Positions 53,003 to 62,370 of a DNA stretch of 64,000 nt are shown here, piece by piece. This DNA comes from CAIUGU01 sp965279735 (GTDB lineage Bacteria; Pseudomonadota; Gammaproteobacteria; Steroidobacterales; Steroidobacteraceae). Positions within the stretch are counted from its first letter, which is position 1. Each line of letters begins with the position of its first letter. The stretch is from assembly GCA_965279735.1 (NCBI GenBank), contig OZ257260.1, positions 2,790,001 to 2,854,000 on the forward strand. The letters are read 5' to 3'. The notes under the pieces were generated by a model. It was not told where the DNA came from and did no database searches. It worked only from the letters and a program-made list of their open reading frames with translations. The translations under genes were made by a program, and so were the position numbers.

Positions 53003-53238
53003 TTACTCAATCTATCAATGGTTTAGGCATCCGCCCCGGATTTTCCACGGGCCGGCAAAGCGGCATAGTATCCAGCCCCGCGGGAACCCAAGGCAACCCG
53101 AAGAGTGCATTGGCGCGGACAGGACGCGGGCGCGCCGAGGGTGCCGGAAAGGGGCACGAGCCCCTTCGCAGTTGCGGGCCCTCGGCCGTTGGTCAAGAAT
53201 CGGCGCCGTCCTGTATCAAATCCACCGAGACAACACTT
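53003..53238. other. GC-rich structured gap between MetE-like and peroxiredoxin genes
   Basis: No gene fits here. The middle (about 53134-53193) holds CCGAGGG ... CCCTCGG arms around an inner GGGGC..GCCCC hairpin, which would fold stably as RNA on either strand. I could not match it to a riboswitch class (cobalamin, SAM, SAH boxes are not seen). It may hold the leader of either divergent gene. Confidence 0.4.
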
Positions 53239-53820
53239 ATGAAGAACTTACTTGTCGGTTTAGTCGCTTCGAGCGTCGTTGCTTTCCCCGCCTTCGCTGA
53301 CCTGCAACCCGGCGCTTCGGCACCCGACTTTGCCGCGCCCGCTTCCTTCAACGGCAAGACCACCAGTTTCTCCCTCAAGGACGCACTGAAGAAAGGTCCC
53401 GTGGTTGTCTATTTCTTCCCGGCCGCTTACACGGCTGGCTGCAACCTCCAGGCGCATACGTTCGCCATCAACACCGAGAAGTTCACGGCAGCAGGCGCGA
53501 CGGTTGTCGGCGTGTCGCTGGACAAGATCGATCGCCTGAATGAGTTCTCGGCCGATCCCGAGTATTGCGCCGGCCAGTTCGCAACCGTTTCGGACGCCGA
53601 TGGCAAGATCGCGAAGTCCTTCGATCTCGAAATCGCCACCCGCGAAGGTGCCAAGGATTCGAAGGGCAATGCCATCGATCACGGCTTCGCAGAACGCTCA
53701 ACGTTCGTGATCACGCCTGACAGCAAGGTGGTTGCCACGATCGGCGGCGTTACACCCGTCGTGAATGTCGAAACTGCACTCAAGACCGTGCAGGACCTCA
53801 CGGGCAAGAAGAGCTCGTAA
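53239..53820 (+). CDS. Exported peroxiredoxin (AhpC/TSA family)
   Basis: 193 residues from the ATG at 53239. A signal peptide ends at AFADL. The thioredoxin-fold peroxiredoxin has PAAYTAGCNLQAHTF with the peroxidatic Cys68; the usual resolving Cys five residues later (PrxQ type) is His, but Cys113 (PEYCAGQ) could resolve. FVITPDSKVVATIGG is the C-terminal strand. It should reduce hydroperoxides in the periplasm. A bidirectional terminator follows. Confidence 0.9.
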   Translation: MKNLLVGLVASSVVAFPAFADLQPGASAPDFAAPASFNGKTTSFSLKDALKKGPVVVYFFPAAYTAGCNLQAHTFAINTEKFTAAGATVVGVSLDKIDRLNEFSADPEYCAGQFATVSDADGKIAKSFDLEIATREGAKDSKGNAIDHGFAERSTFVITPDSKVVATIGGVTPVVNVETALKTVQDLTGKKSS

Positions 53821-53834
53821 GTTCAGCTACTGAC

Positions 53835-53877
53835 AACGGCCAGTCTGGCAGTCACAAGCTGCCGGCTGGCCGTTTTC
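53835..53877. terminator. Bidirectional rho-independent terminator
   Basis: AACGGCCAGTCTGGCAG and CTGCCGGCTGGCCGTT form a stem of about 15 pairs with one mismatch and a loop TCACAAG, followed on the plus strand by TTTTC. On the minus strand it follows the stop region of the YCII gene. It separates the convergent peroxiredoxin and YCII genes. Confidence 0.75.
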
Positions 53878-54269
53878 TATATCAGTGCGTCCGGGGTTTC
53901 ATTGGTGATCGCGAAGGCACTCGCGCGCTCGCGCTCGATCGGCCGGATTTCATAGCTCAGACCGCAGGCAAGGCACGGGTTCTGCGCTGCAAGTGCCGCT
54001 GCTTCATCCAGGCTATCCGCAACGATGAACCAGTAGCCACCGATGACTTCCTTCGTTTCCATGAAGGGGCCATCCGTGGAGTGCCGTGACACCACTCTTC
54101 CTTCACGCGAAAGCCGTTGTCCGGAATGCATCTTCCCTTCGCGCACCATCCTGTCGTGCCAGACGTAGAAGTCATCGATCGCTTTCTGGATCTCCTCGCG
54201 CGTCTTGTCTCTGTCCCATTGCCCGCGGGAGATCACCAGGAATTCGGCAGTTGATGTGTCGTCAGTCAT
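53877..54269 (-). CDS. YCII-related (DGPF) domain protein
   Basis: 130 residues. STDGPFMETKEVIGGYWF is the DGPF motif of YCII-like proteins of the dimeric ferredoxin fold; the conserved acidic/His pair is within RDKTREEIQKAIDDFYVWHD. The family is often encoded next to ECF sigma factors, but none is here. Function unknown. A long inverted repeat lies upstream (54321-54470). Confidence 0.82.
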   Translation of the reverse strand: MTDDTSTAEFLVISRGQWDRDKTREEIQKAIDDFYVWHDRMVREGKMHSGQRLSREGRVVSRHSTDGPFMETKEVIGGYWFIVADSLDEAAALAAQNPCLACGLSYEIRPIERERASAFAITNETPDALI

Positions 54270-54320
54270 GGCCCGATTTTGCCAAGATGACGGGGGAGGT
54301 GCCAGCCGAGATCGTGTGAT

Positions 54321-54470
54321 GGCCGACTAGGTCGGCAAGTAGGCCTCCGGCAAGTGGGTCGAGGACTCGACAGGTAGGCCTGTCGGCAAGCCAGATCTGA
54401 CCTGTCGTTAGACCTGCTTGTCGCACTTGCGACCTACTTGCCAGAGGCCTACTTGCCGACGGAGTCGGCC
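54321..54470. repeat. Long inverted repeat, 60-base arms (copy 2)
   Basis: Left arm 54321-54380, loop 54381-54410, right arm 54411-54470. GGCCGACT..GTCGGCAAGTAGGCCT is shared by both arms and the arms agree at most positions. The AAGTAGGCC, GGCAAGT and GACCTACTTG blocks match copy 1 at 51737-51924. The right arm runs into the 3' end of the GNAT gene and codes for its last residues. Confidence 0.8.
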
Positions 54471-54979
54471 GTCGCGGCAACTCTTCGGCCAAGCACCGTC
54501 AGACTTCTCTCCAGTCCATCCAGCTCTGCGACATCCGGATAGAGTCCCCACGTCGAGAAACCGAACTTCTCGAACAGCGCGATGCTGGGGGCGTTGTGAG
54601 AGAAGATGAAACCCAGCAGTGTCCTGACGCCAAGCTGTGGAGAGCGACTCAAGGCTTGCTCAAGCAGAAAGCGGCCGATGCCCTGGCGCTGCGAGGCAGC
54701 GGCCACATACAGACTGATCTCGACGGTTGCGTCATAGGCTGGTCGACCATAGAAAGATTCAAAACTGAGCCAGCCGGCGATGCCGTCTTTAATCTCCACG
54801 ACCCACAACGGCCGCCGGACCGAGGTATGCCGATCGAACCATGGACGACGTTGTTCGACGGTGACAGGTTCGAGATCGGCTGTGACTATCCGCCCGGGAA
54901 TGGTTTCGTTGTAGATATCCACGATGCGCGGGAGATCGGCAAGCGTTGCATTGCGCACTGTCAGCGATGCGGGGGCCAT
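54449..54979 (-). CDS. GNAT family acetyltransferase
   Basis: 176 residues from the ATG at 54979, which shares one base with the TGA of the upstream GST gene. Acetyl-CoA fold: VRNATLADLPRIVDIYNETI, VEISLYVAAASQRQGIGRFLL (pyrophosphate loop QRQGIG) and NAPSIALFEKFGF. It is most like the phosphinothricin/amino-acid N-acetyltransferase group. Its last residues TADSVGK are coded by the inverted repeat, so the repeat may have changed the C-terminus. Confidence 0.9.
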   Translation of the reverse strand: MAPASLTVRNATLADLPRIVDIYNETIPGRIVTADLEPVTVEQRRPWFDRHTSVRRPLWVVEIKDGIAGWLSFESFYGRPAYDATVEISLYVAAASQRQGIGRFLLEQALSRSPQLGVRTLLGFIFSHNAPSIALFEKFGFSTWGLYPDVAELDGLERSLTVLGRRVAATADSVGK

Positions 54980-55584
54980 CAGCCGAAATCCTTCATGGCG
55001 ACGAACTTCGGTGTTGACTCGACACGCTTCAGCCACGCCCGGACATTCGGATACGGTTCCAGATCGAAGTCCGCGTCGGACGCGGAATGCGTGTAGGCAT
55101 ACAAGGCGATGTCAGCAATGGAATAGGCGTCGCCTACAAAGAACTTGCGCGACTGCAGGTGCTGTTCCATCACCGCCAGCGCCTGATAACCGCGCTCACG
55201 CAGACGAGGCAGATCGGCCCTGCGGGGATGGTCGCCGGGAAGCATGATCGCGATGAACCTGGCGACCGCGATGTACGGCTCGTGCGAATACTGTTCAAAG
55301 AACATCCATTGCAGGACTTCAGCTCTCGCCAGCTTTGTCGCCGGCCAGAGCGGCGTGCCTTCCGCGAGATAGAACAGAATCGCGTCCGATTCGGGAAGAT
55401 ACCTGCCTGGCTCGAATTCAAGCAGAGGAACGCGGCCATTCGGATTCATCGCCAGATATTCAGGCGTGCGGGTTGCGCCCGCCATCATGTCGACTTCTTC
55501 CCATTGATACGGAACCCCGAGCTGCTCAAGCAGCAAGCGGACCTTGTAGCAATTCCCGGAAACCGAAACGCCGAATACACGCAT
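54979..55584 (-). CDS. Glutathione S-transferase
   Basis: 201 residues from the ATG at 55584. N-terminal thioredoxin-like domain MRVFGVSVSGNCYKVRLLLEQL (Ser/Cys active-site region), NPNGRVPLLEF (cis-Pro) and ESDAILFYLAEG; C-terminal helices end in RVESTPKFV. It is followed by the GNAT gene with one shared base and comes 22 bases after the glnE stop, so all three may be on one transcript. Confidence 0.9.
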   Translation of the reverse strand: MRVFGVSVSGNCYKVRLLLEQLGVPYQWEEVDMMAGATRTPEYLAMNPNGRVPLLEFEPGRYLPESDAILFYLAEGTPLWPATKLARAEVLQWMFFEQYSHEPYIAVARFIAIMLPGDHPRRADLPRLRERGYQALAVMEQHLQSRKFFVGDAYSIADIALYAYTHSASDADFDLEPYPNVRAWLKRVESTPKFVAMKDFG

Positions 55585-55606
55585 GATGAACTTCCCGTGA
55601 CCAGGG

Positions 55607-58501
55607 CTATCCGTCTTCGCCCATGACTGCCTTCCACATCTCCACCACCCGCGCCCGTTGTTCCACGAACTCCGCGGCATCGATGACGCCGCTTGCTTCG
55701 TCGAGCGACAGATGATGCATCCGCTCGCGATACAGGCGATAGGTGGCGGTGAGGAAATCGACATCGGACTGCGGAACGATATCACCGGACGCGAGGCTTT
55801 CCAGCTGCCGGATGTTGTCCGAAAAATAGATGATCTCCGGATACCGGTCGGCCCACTTCAGCATCCAGTACTGCGTGAGGAACTCGATGTCGGCGATTCC
55901 GCCGGCATCCTGCTTGAGATCGAACTGGCCTGACTTTGCTTTCGACAGTTCGTTGCGCATCCGGGCGCGCATGGCACGAACTTCTTCCTGCAATGTCTCG
56001 CGTCGCACCGCCGTACGCAGCGTATCGATCCGGATACCCTCGAATTCTTCCCGCAACGAACGCCCGCCGGCCACGGCACGCGCGCGCAGCAATGCCTGGT
56101 GTTCCCAGGTCCAGGCTTCCTTCCGCTGATAGTCCGCGAAGCCCGTGAGACTCTGCACCAGCAATCCACCCTTGCCACTGGGACGTAAACGGGTGTCGAT
56201 CTCATACAGGCGGCCCGCTGCACTGTGCACAGTGAGCAGATGCACGAGGCGCTGACAGACGCGCGCAAAGAACACCGCATTGTCGAGTGGCTGGGCACCA
56301 TTGGTTCGCTGCACTTCGCCGACGGAGTCGTGCAGGAAAACAAGATCGAGATCGGAACCATAGCCCAGCTCCCTGCCGCCAAGCTTGCCGTACGCGACGG
56401 CAATTGCTCCCGCAGGCCGCAGGTTCGTTTCGTCGGGGCCGCACTCGGGTACGCCATGCCGTTCAGTCAATTGCGCCCAGGCGAGCCTGCTCACCTGCTG
56501 CAGGATCAGCTCGGCCAGATCCGTGAGCCGGTCGCTTACCTTCATGAGAGAAAGATGACCGCTGAGATCGGCGACCGCAATCCGGAACAACGTGGCACGC
56601 TGATACTGCTTCAGGATATCGATCTGGCGCTCGGCTTCGTCCTGACGCACGCTTTCCATGCGCTCCACGAGTTCCGTCTTGAACTGCTCGCGACTCGGCA
56701 ATTCCTCGAACAGTCGCTCGTCGATGAGTTCGTCGAGAAGGAGCGGATACGTTGCAATCTGGTCGGCCAGAAACTGGCTGCGCGCGCACAGATCGATCAG
56801 GCGTTCCAGCGCCGTCCGGTTTTCGTTGAGCAGCGCAAGGTAGACGGTGCGGCCACCGATCATTTCCAGGATCTTGAGAAGCCGGCCCAGCGTTACATCC
56901 GGATGAGGGTCGCCCGCAACCGCCTTCAGCAGGCGTGACAACAGCAGATGCAAGCGCCGCCGGCCTGTTTCGTCGAGCCGGCGGTAGTAACCGCTCTCCC
57001 GGAGCTTGTCGATCTGTTCGAGCAGGCCTGCCGTGTTCTCTAAGCCGAGTTCGCCAAGTTCGGCCTTGCGCTCCGTTTCGCCAGCACCTCCTTCGAGAAG
57101 GCTTTCAAGTGCCGCGGCCGATTCACTGCCGCCCGTTGCGGGAGCGAAGACGATCGCCTCGAAATGCCAGCTGACTTTTTTCCTGTGAGCGTCCAGGGCT
57201 GCAGCAAGCGGCTCCCAACCAGCAAAGCCCAGGGAGATGGCGAGCCGGAATCGCTCGGCATCGGCGACGGGCAACGCGTGGGTCTGCTCGTCGTTCCATT
57301 CCTGCAGGCGATTCTCCACCCGGCGCAGGAAGCGATAGGCCTCGCCCAGCTCATCAACTGCCTGCTGCGGCAAGAGCTTTTGGCCATTGAGCAAACGCAG
57401 GGTCGGCAGAAGCTCGCGGGATTGCAGCCGACGATCGCTGCCGCCGCGAATGAGCTGGAACGCCTGGACGATGAATTCGATTTCGCGAATGCCGCCCGGC
57501 CCGAGTTTCACGTTGTCCTGCAGGTCGCGGCGCTCGACTTCACGGGCGATCAGCTCCTTCATGCCGCGCAGTGATTCGAACACGCCGAAATCCAGGTATC
57601 TGCGATACACGAACGGACGCAGCATGTTCCTGTACAGGTCAGCCTCGTATTCGATGCCGGTGATGACCCGCGCCTTTACATAGGCGTAGCGCTCCCAGTC
57701 GCGGCCATGCTTCTGGAGATAGGCTTCAAACGTATCGAAACTGGTCGCGAGCGGACCGCTGTCACCGAATGGACGCAGCCGCATATCCACACGATAGACA
57801 AAACCATCCGGCGTGATGTTGGCCAGCAGGTGAATGAGACGCTGTCCCAGCTTGACGAAATACTCGGTGTTGCTGACAGGACGCGGCCCGTCGGTATCGC
57901 CGCTTTGCGGATAGAGGAAGACAAGATCGATATCGGAAGAAAAATTGAGCTCACCGCCCCCAAGCTTGCCCATTCCCAGGATGACGAGCGGTTGCGCCCT
58001 GCCCTCCGCGTCGCGCGGCTGGCCATGACGATCATTGAAGACGCGACTGGCATAACTGCAAGCGGCCTGAATACAGACATCAGCCAGGGCGGACAGATCC
58101 GCCAGGATTTCCTCGACCGGCGCCCAGCCGCAGAGATCACGCCATGCAATACGCACCATCTGTCGACGGCGGAAAATTCGCAGGACCCGCATCACTTCTG
58201 CATCGGTGGTAGCGCCCTGCAGTTCGCCTTGCAAGGCAGAAGTCAGTGCTGATCGATCCGTTGAACGGAACAGGCCGTCGTCCTTGAGCAGGTAGTCGAA
58301 CGTGCCGGGATCACGCTTCAGTGCTGTCGCAACGAACTCACTCATCGTCCATACGAAGGAGACGCTTTCTGCAATCAGTGGCTGCGCGAGTGCAGCGACC
58401 CACTCACCGGGAGCCGCTTCCCTGGCCGTAGCGATCTGCGCCGCCGTAACCGCTGACAGCGACGGAGGGAGCGGGAGACTGGACTGCGCTGGAGAATTCA
58501 T
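55607..58501 (-). CDS. glnE: Glutamine synthetase adenylyltransferase/adenylyl-removase
   Basis: 964 residues, the normal bifunctional size. Two nucleotidyltransferase domains: GMGKLGGGELNFSSDIDLVF (about 173-193, deadenylylation half) and AYGKLGGRELGYGSDLDLVF (about 690-710, adenylylation half), each with the G-G-x-x-x-x-x-S-D-x-D core. GlnE adds or removes AMP on a Tyr of glutamine synthetase in answer to PII. The start shares one base with the TGA of the transporter gene upstream. Confidence 0.97.
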   Translation of the reverse strand: MNSPAQSSLPLPPSLSAVTAAQIATAREAAPGEWVAALAQPLIAESVSFVWTMSEFVATALKRDPGTFDYLLKDDGLFRSTDRSALTSALQGELQGATTDAEVMRVLRIFRRRQMVRIAWRDLCGWAPVEEILADLSALADVCIQAACSYASRVFNDRHGQPRDAEGRAQPLVILGMGKLGGGELNFSSDIDLVFLYPQSGDTDGPRPVSNTEYFVKLGQRLIHLLANITPDGFVYRVDMRLRPFGDSGPLATSFDTFEAYLQKHGRDWERYAYVKARVITGIEYEADLYRNMLRPFVYRRYLDFGVFESLRGMKELIAREVERRDLQDNVKLGPGGIREIEFIVQAFQLIRGGSDRRLQSRELLPTLRLLNGQKLLPQQAVDELGEAYRFLRRVENRLQEWNDEQTHALPVADAERFRLAISLGFAGWEPLAAALDAHRKKVSWHFEAIVFAPATGGSESAAALESLLEGGAGETERKAELGELGLENTAGLLEQIDKLRESGYYRRLDETGRRRLHLLLSRLLKAVAGDPHPDVTLGRLLKILEMIGGRTVYLALLNENRTALERLIDLCARSQFLADQIATYPLLLDELIDERLFEELPSREQFKTELVERMESVRQDEAERQIDILKQYQRATLFRIAVADLSGHLSLMKVSDRLTDLAELILQQVSRLAWAQLTERHGVPECGPDETNLRPAGAIAVAYGKLGGRELGYGSDLDLVFLHDSVGEVQRTNGAQPLDNAVFFARVCQRLVHLLTVHSAAGRLYEIDTRLRPSGKGGLLVQSLTGFADYQRKEAWTWEHQALLRARAVAGGRSLREEFEGIRIDTLRTAVRRETLQEEVRAMRARMRNELSKAKSGQFDLKQDAGGIADIEFLTQYWMLKWADRYPEIIYFSDNIRQLESLASGDIVPQSDVDFLTATYRLYRERMHHLSLDEASGVIDAAEFVEQRARVVEMWKAVMGEDG

Positions 58502-59922
58502 CAGGAAATCGCCTTTGAGCCCGCCTCGATCCTATGACCGCTCACGCTGCTGCCTGCGTCGCTGGTCAGCCGCGTGAACAGCAGTGCCGAGAGGAACGTG
58601 AACGTGCCGAATGTCAGGAAGGGAATCCAGAAATCGCCGGCTGCAATCACCACGCGATCCCGCCATGCCATCGAGGCATGCAGGAGCTGCGCAGCGATAC
58701 CGACACCCATGCTCAACGACAACTGGATGATCGTGCTCGAGAAGCTCGCAGCGTGGCTCATCCGCGTCTCGGATACATCGGCGAAACTCATCGCATTCAT
58801 TGCGGTGAACTGCAGCGACTGGAGATAGCCGAGGACGAGCAGGTAGCACACGATGAGGACATGCGGCGTGGTCGGAGAAAATGTCGAGCAGCCTGCAATC
58901 AGCAGCGCACAGCAGGCGCCATTGATGGAGAGCACTTTACGGAAACCGAAACGCCGCACGATAGGCGTCGCGGTGGGCTTCATCAGAAAGATGCCTACAG
59001 CGCCGGCACAGGTTGTCAATCCGGAGCGCAATGGCGTATAGCCAAATCCCAGCTGTAAAAGCAACGGCATCAGCAGCGCCTGCGCCCCTGCGCCCAGACG
59101 GAACATCGCGCCGCTCAGCATGGCGATACCGAACGTCGGGATCTTCACCAGCGAAAGATCGACGATGGGGTGTGCGATGCGACGGGCTCGCAATACATAC
59201 AGCGCAATCAGCACGCAGCCGCCGAGCAGGAAAGTGCGTACGACCGTGGGATCGAAGACATTGCGACCCAGATTTTCGAAACCAAACAGGAGCGAAGCAA
59301 GCCCTGAACCGATCAATACCCAGCCGTAGAAATCGAGCTTCGGGACATTCTCTTCCGGACCGCCGTTGATGAAACGCGACACCAGCAGGTAGCCCATGAT
59401 TCCGATCGGGACATTCACGAAGAAGATCCAGCGCCAAGACGTATGGGTCGCGATAAAGCCACCGAGTGGCGGACCGATGATCGGCGCGAGCACAGCCGGC
59501 ATCGTCACATAAGCCAGCACCCGCACGAGATCGTGCTTGGGCACCTGCCGCAGCAGCACGAGCCTTCCGACGGGCACCATCATCGCGCCGCCCATGCCCT
59601 GCAGGATGCGCGCGCCTACGAGCTGGAGAAGTGTCTGCGAAAAGCCGCAGAGGATCGAACCCACCGTGAAGAGCACGATGGCGCTGCGGAACACCCGCCG
59701 TGCGCCGAAGCGATCAGCCGCCCAGCCGCTCAAGGGAATGAATACGGCGAGACTCAGCAGATAGGATGTGATCGCGAGGCTGAGACTCAAGGGATCTTCA
59801 TGCATCGACCGCGCGATTTCAGGCAGCGCGGTGGCAATGATCGTGGAGTCGAGATGCTCCATGAACAGCGCGCAGGCCACGAGCAGCGGAACGGTATTGG
59901 AGCGGCTGAGCAGTGACTGCAT
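58501..59922 (-). CDS. MFS multidrug efflux transporter, DHA2 (EmrB/QacA) family
   Basis: 473 residues from the ATG at 59922; another in-frame ATG at 60024 sits right behind GGAGG but with a one-base gap. About 14 membrane segments. TM1 has CALFMEHLDSTIIATALPEIA, motif A is GWAADRFGARRVF, and RILQGMGGAMMVPVGRL is the TM4-5 region (motif C GPPLGGFI). DHA2 pumps export lipophilic drugs by proton antiport. Stop shares one base with glnE start. Confidence 0.9.
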   Translation of the reverse strand: MQSLLSRSNTVPLLVACALFMEHLDSTIIATALPEIARSMHEDPLSLSLAITSYLLSLAVFIPLSGWAADRFGARRVFRSAIVLFTVGSILCGFSQTLLQLVGARILQGMGGAMMVPVGRLVLLRQVPKHDLVRVLAYVTMPAVLAPIIGPPLGGFIATHTSWRWIFFVNVPIGIMGYLLVSRFINGGPEENVPKLDFYGWVLIGSGLASLLFGFENLGRNVFDPTVVRTFLLGGCVLIALYVLRARRIAHPIVDLSLVKIPTFGIAMLSGAMFRLGAGAQALLMPLLLQLGFGYTPLRSGLTTCAGAVGIFLMKPTATPIVRRFGFRKVLSINGACCALLIAGCSTFSPTTPHVLIVCYLLVLGYLQSLQFTAMNAMSFADVSETRMSHAASFSSTIIQLSLSMGVGIAAQLLHASMAWRDRVVIAAGDFWIPFLTFGTFTFLSALLFTRLTSDAGSSVSGHRIEAGSKAIS

Positions 59923-60035
59923 GAAAACGCTTCTGGCAGCGGCGACCGCTGGAACCTGGGTCGTCCGGGGGGCGCAAGTATGCACTGCCCCCGCCGTTGC
60001 CGCCTCACTCCGATGACGGGTCATTCCTCCTGTTT

Positions 60036-61355
60036 TCAGAAAAACGAATCGCGCTTGCCTGCCACCGAAGCCTGGAAGCGCCAGAGCAGCCATCCGATCA
60101 CAAGAGTGGCCACGCCGTAAAGACTTTCGAGTGGCCGCATCCGGATCGTGAGCAGCGTGATCACCAGAATCGAAGCAAGGAAAAGGCCGGGAATCCATGG
60201 CCAACCGGGCACACGCAATGCCGGGCCTTCCTTACGGCGTAAACGCACCAGTCCAATGACCGTCAATGCCGTGCTCAAGCCCAGTGTGAAACCGATGTAG
60301 GTCAGCAGGCTCTCATATGCCGTGCTCCACAGCAGCACCAGCGACAGTGAGAGTTGCAGCAGCATTCCATTGCGAGGGGCTTCCCCTGGAGCAGCCTTGA
60401 GCGCGCGGGGCAGAAAACCGTCGGCCGCCATCTGCGCATAGACCCGGGGACCCGCCATCATCATCGATGACACCGAGCTGATGAGCGCGAGCGCCACAAT
60501 CAGCGTAACGGCAATTCCCCAGCTCGCGCCCCCCAAGGCTTCTGCGGCGATACGGCCCACTTCGAGCTTGCCCGCAAGATTCTCCATCGGCGTCGAGAAC
60601 ACGAATATCGCGTTGAGGACAACGTAAAGAGCCATGACGATGAGGGTGCCGATCCACAGGGCACGCGGCAGATTGGTTTCCGGATTGCGCACTTCACCGC
60701 CGATGTAGATCGCCGCATTCCAGCCGGAGTAACTGAACATCACCCACACGAGCGAAACCGCGATCGTCGCGGCCGGGACTTCGGTGGAACTCATGGCCGG
60801 GATCAGCGGCAATCGCGAAGCACCGAACACAATGAACCCGAGGATGAGCGCCACCTTCACGATGACTGTCAGGTTCTGTATCCAGGCACCGCGCTGGACG
60901 TGCAAGGCATGCAGAACGCAGAACACAACGAGCAGCAGTGAACCCGACCATAGCGGTGTGACCGGACCGGTCCACGGAGCGGCGTATTGGCCGAATGCGT
61001 AGGCAGCTGCTGCGAGCGGCGCGGAGAAACCGACGAGCAGCGAGATCCACCCGGCGACATACCCGAGCGAGGGATGCAGCGTCCGCGACAGAAACAGATA
61101 TTCGCCGCCAGACTCTGGAATGCGCCGGCTCAACGCGCCATAGCAAAGCGCACCCAGCAGCGCGACGATGCCGCCCAGAACCCATACCAGAAGGACCGTC
61201 CACGGACTGCCCAGATCACCGAGCAGGAATCCGCTCGTCGTGAATACTCCTGTGCCGATCATGTTCGCCACGACCATGGCGATGGCGGTGATCAGTCCGA
61301 GCGAACGGACAGGAGAAGCAGGCGATGGCCCGTGACCGGGAAGGTGCGCGGGCAT
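60036..61355 (-). CDS. APC family amino-acid permease
   Basis: 439 residues, 12 membrane segments. LITAIAMVVANMIGTGVFTT is the first-helix unwound G-x-G-x-F motif; SRRIPESGGEYLFL and YSGWNAAIYIGGEV are further signatures of the LAT-like group. The family takes in or exchanges amino acids. The substrate is unknown. It is 13 bases after the methyltransferase stop on the same strand. Confidence 0.9.
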   Translation of the reverse strand: MPAHLPGHGPSPASPVRSLGLITAIAMVVANMIGTGVFTTSGFLLGDLGSPWTVLLVWVLGGIVALLGALCYGALSRRIPESGGEYLFLSRTLHPSLGYVAGWISLLVGFSAPLAAAAYAFGQYAAPWTGPVTPLWSGSLLLVVFCVLHALHVQRGAWIQNLTVIVKVALILGFIVFGASRLPLIPAMSSTEVPAATIAVSLVWVMFSYSGWNAAIYIGGEVRNPETNLPRALWIGTLIVMALYVVLNAIFVFSTPMENLAGKLEVGRIAAEALGGASWGIAVTLIVALALISSVSSMMMAGPRVYAQMAADGFLPRALKAAPGEAPRNGMLLQLSLSLVLLWSTAYESLLTYIGFTLGLSTALTVIGLVRLRRKEGPALRVPGWPWIPGLFLASILVITLLTIRMRPLESLYGVATLVIGWLLWRFQASVAGKRDSFF

Positions 61356-61368
61356 GGCGGGGAGGCGG

Positions 61369-62205
61369 TTACTGACCGGTCGGCAATGCCGTGCGTTGTG
61401 CGGTAAAAGGCTCGCTACCCACAGTGCCCGTCATCTGCTCGCCTGCGATCTTGCCGACGAGGTCGCGTCTGCCGCCTCGTCCATCGGGCAGCGTCATGCG
61501 GATTTCATCACCCCGCAGGAACCCGGTGACGGCTGAACCTGCGGGCCCTGCTGCACCCCGAAAATTCTGGAACTGCTGGGCGAGTTTGACTTCAACGGTT
61601 TCCGTGCCGATCTGGACGCGCCACGTTCCACCGACCTGCGCGGGCACGATCCAGAAATACGCGTTCTGGCCCTCGACATTCACCGTGCTGTCGGGCTGCC
61701 ATTCTTCCATCGTGAAAGCGTGGGAAACAATGCGGGTACCCGGCTTCATGGCGAGGAGCTTCGGGCGCAAGCGCAGATTGAGGCTGGGCAGCAGATACAT
61801 CGTGATGACTGTTGCATCACTGAAGTCTGCCTCGAAGATATCGCCCTGGACGAACTTCACCCGCTGCGAGACACCCTGTTCGACAGCGTTGCGGTTCGAC
61901 AGCGTCACCATGTCGGGATTGAACTCGATGCCGGTCGCCGGAACGTTGAAGTCCCTGGCAGCAGCGATGGCAATGCGCCCGTCACCGGAGCCGAGATCCA
62001 CAACGCGATCTCCCGGACCGACATTCGCCATCCGCAACATGCGATCGATGAGACTGTTGGGCGTAGGCACCCAGATGACGTCCTTGCCCGCCTGCCCTAC
62101 GCGCGGCTCGAACCCCGTCTGCGCTGCCTGCGCACTGCCGAGCACGACAAGCAACAGTGCCGCGATGACAGCTTTACAGCGGTCAACGATGTGCAGCTTG
62201 AGCAT
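61369..62205 (-). CDS. Exported class I SAM-dependent methyltransferase-like protein
   Basis: 278 residues from the ATG at 62205 (AAGGAGATCCCC upstream). A signal peptide ends at SAQAAQ. Then a full SAM fold: VWVPTPNSLIDRML, VVDLGSGDGRIAIAAA (motif I), TGIEFNPDMVTLS and GDIFEADFSDATVITMYLLP; a beta-rich C-terminal domain (PAQVGGTWRVQIG..) is added. SAM is not known in the periplasm, so either the signal is a membrane anchor with inside location, or the domain has another use. The pattern looks like a family of 'exported' methyltransferases of unknown function. Confidence 0.82.
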   Translation of the reverse strand: MLKLHIVDRCKAVIAALLLVVLGSAQAAQTGFEPRVGQAGKDVIWVPTPNSLIDRMLRMANVGPGDRVVDLGSGDGRIAIAAARDFNVPATGIEFNPDMVTLSNRNAVEQGVSQRVKFVQGDIFEADFSDATVITMYLLPSLNLRLRPKLLAMKPGTRIVSHAFTMEEWQPDSTVNVEGQNAYFWIVPAQVGGTWRVQIGTETVEVKLAQQFQNFRGAAGPAGSAVTGFLRGDEIRMTLPDGRGGRRDLVGKIAGEQMTGTVGSEPFTAQRTALPTGQ

Positions 62206-62277
62206 GGGGATCTCCTTCCGGGCGAATTTCGAAGGAAACCTAACGCAATCTTTCCGGACACTGCAAGCCAAGAAAAG

Positions 62278-62301
62278 CAAAGCCCCGCAAGCGGGGCTTT
62301 G
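62278..62301 (-). terminator. Rho-independent terminator of groEL
   Basis: AAAGCCCCGC and GCGGGGCTTT form a perfect 10-base-stem hairpin with a 4-base loop; on the minus strand it is followed by GCTTTTC. It lies 70 bases past the groEL stop and ends the chaperonin operon. Confidence 0.85.
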
Positions 62302-62370
62302 TTCATGCAGCGTTCATGTAGCGCGCCAAAGACCGATGCCGGAATGACCCGGCACCGATCCCAAGCGGAA

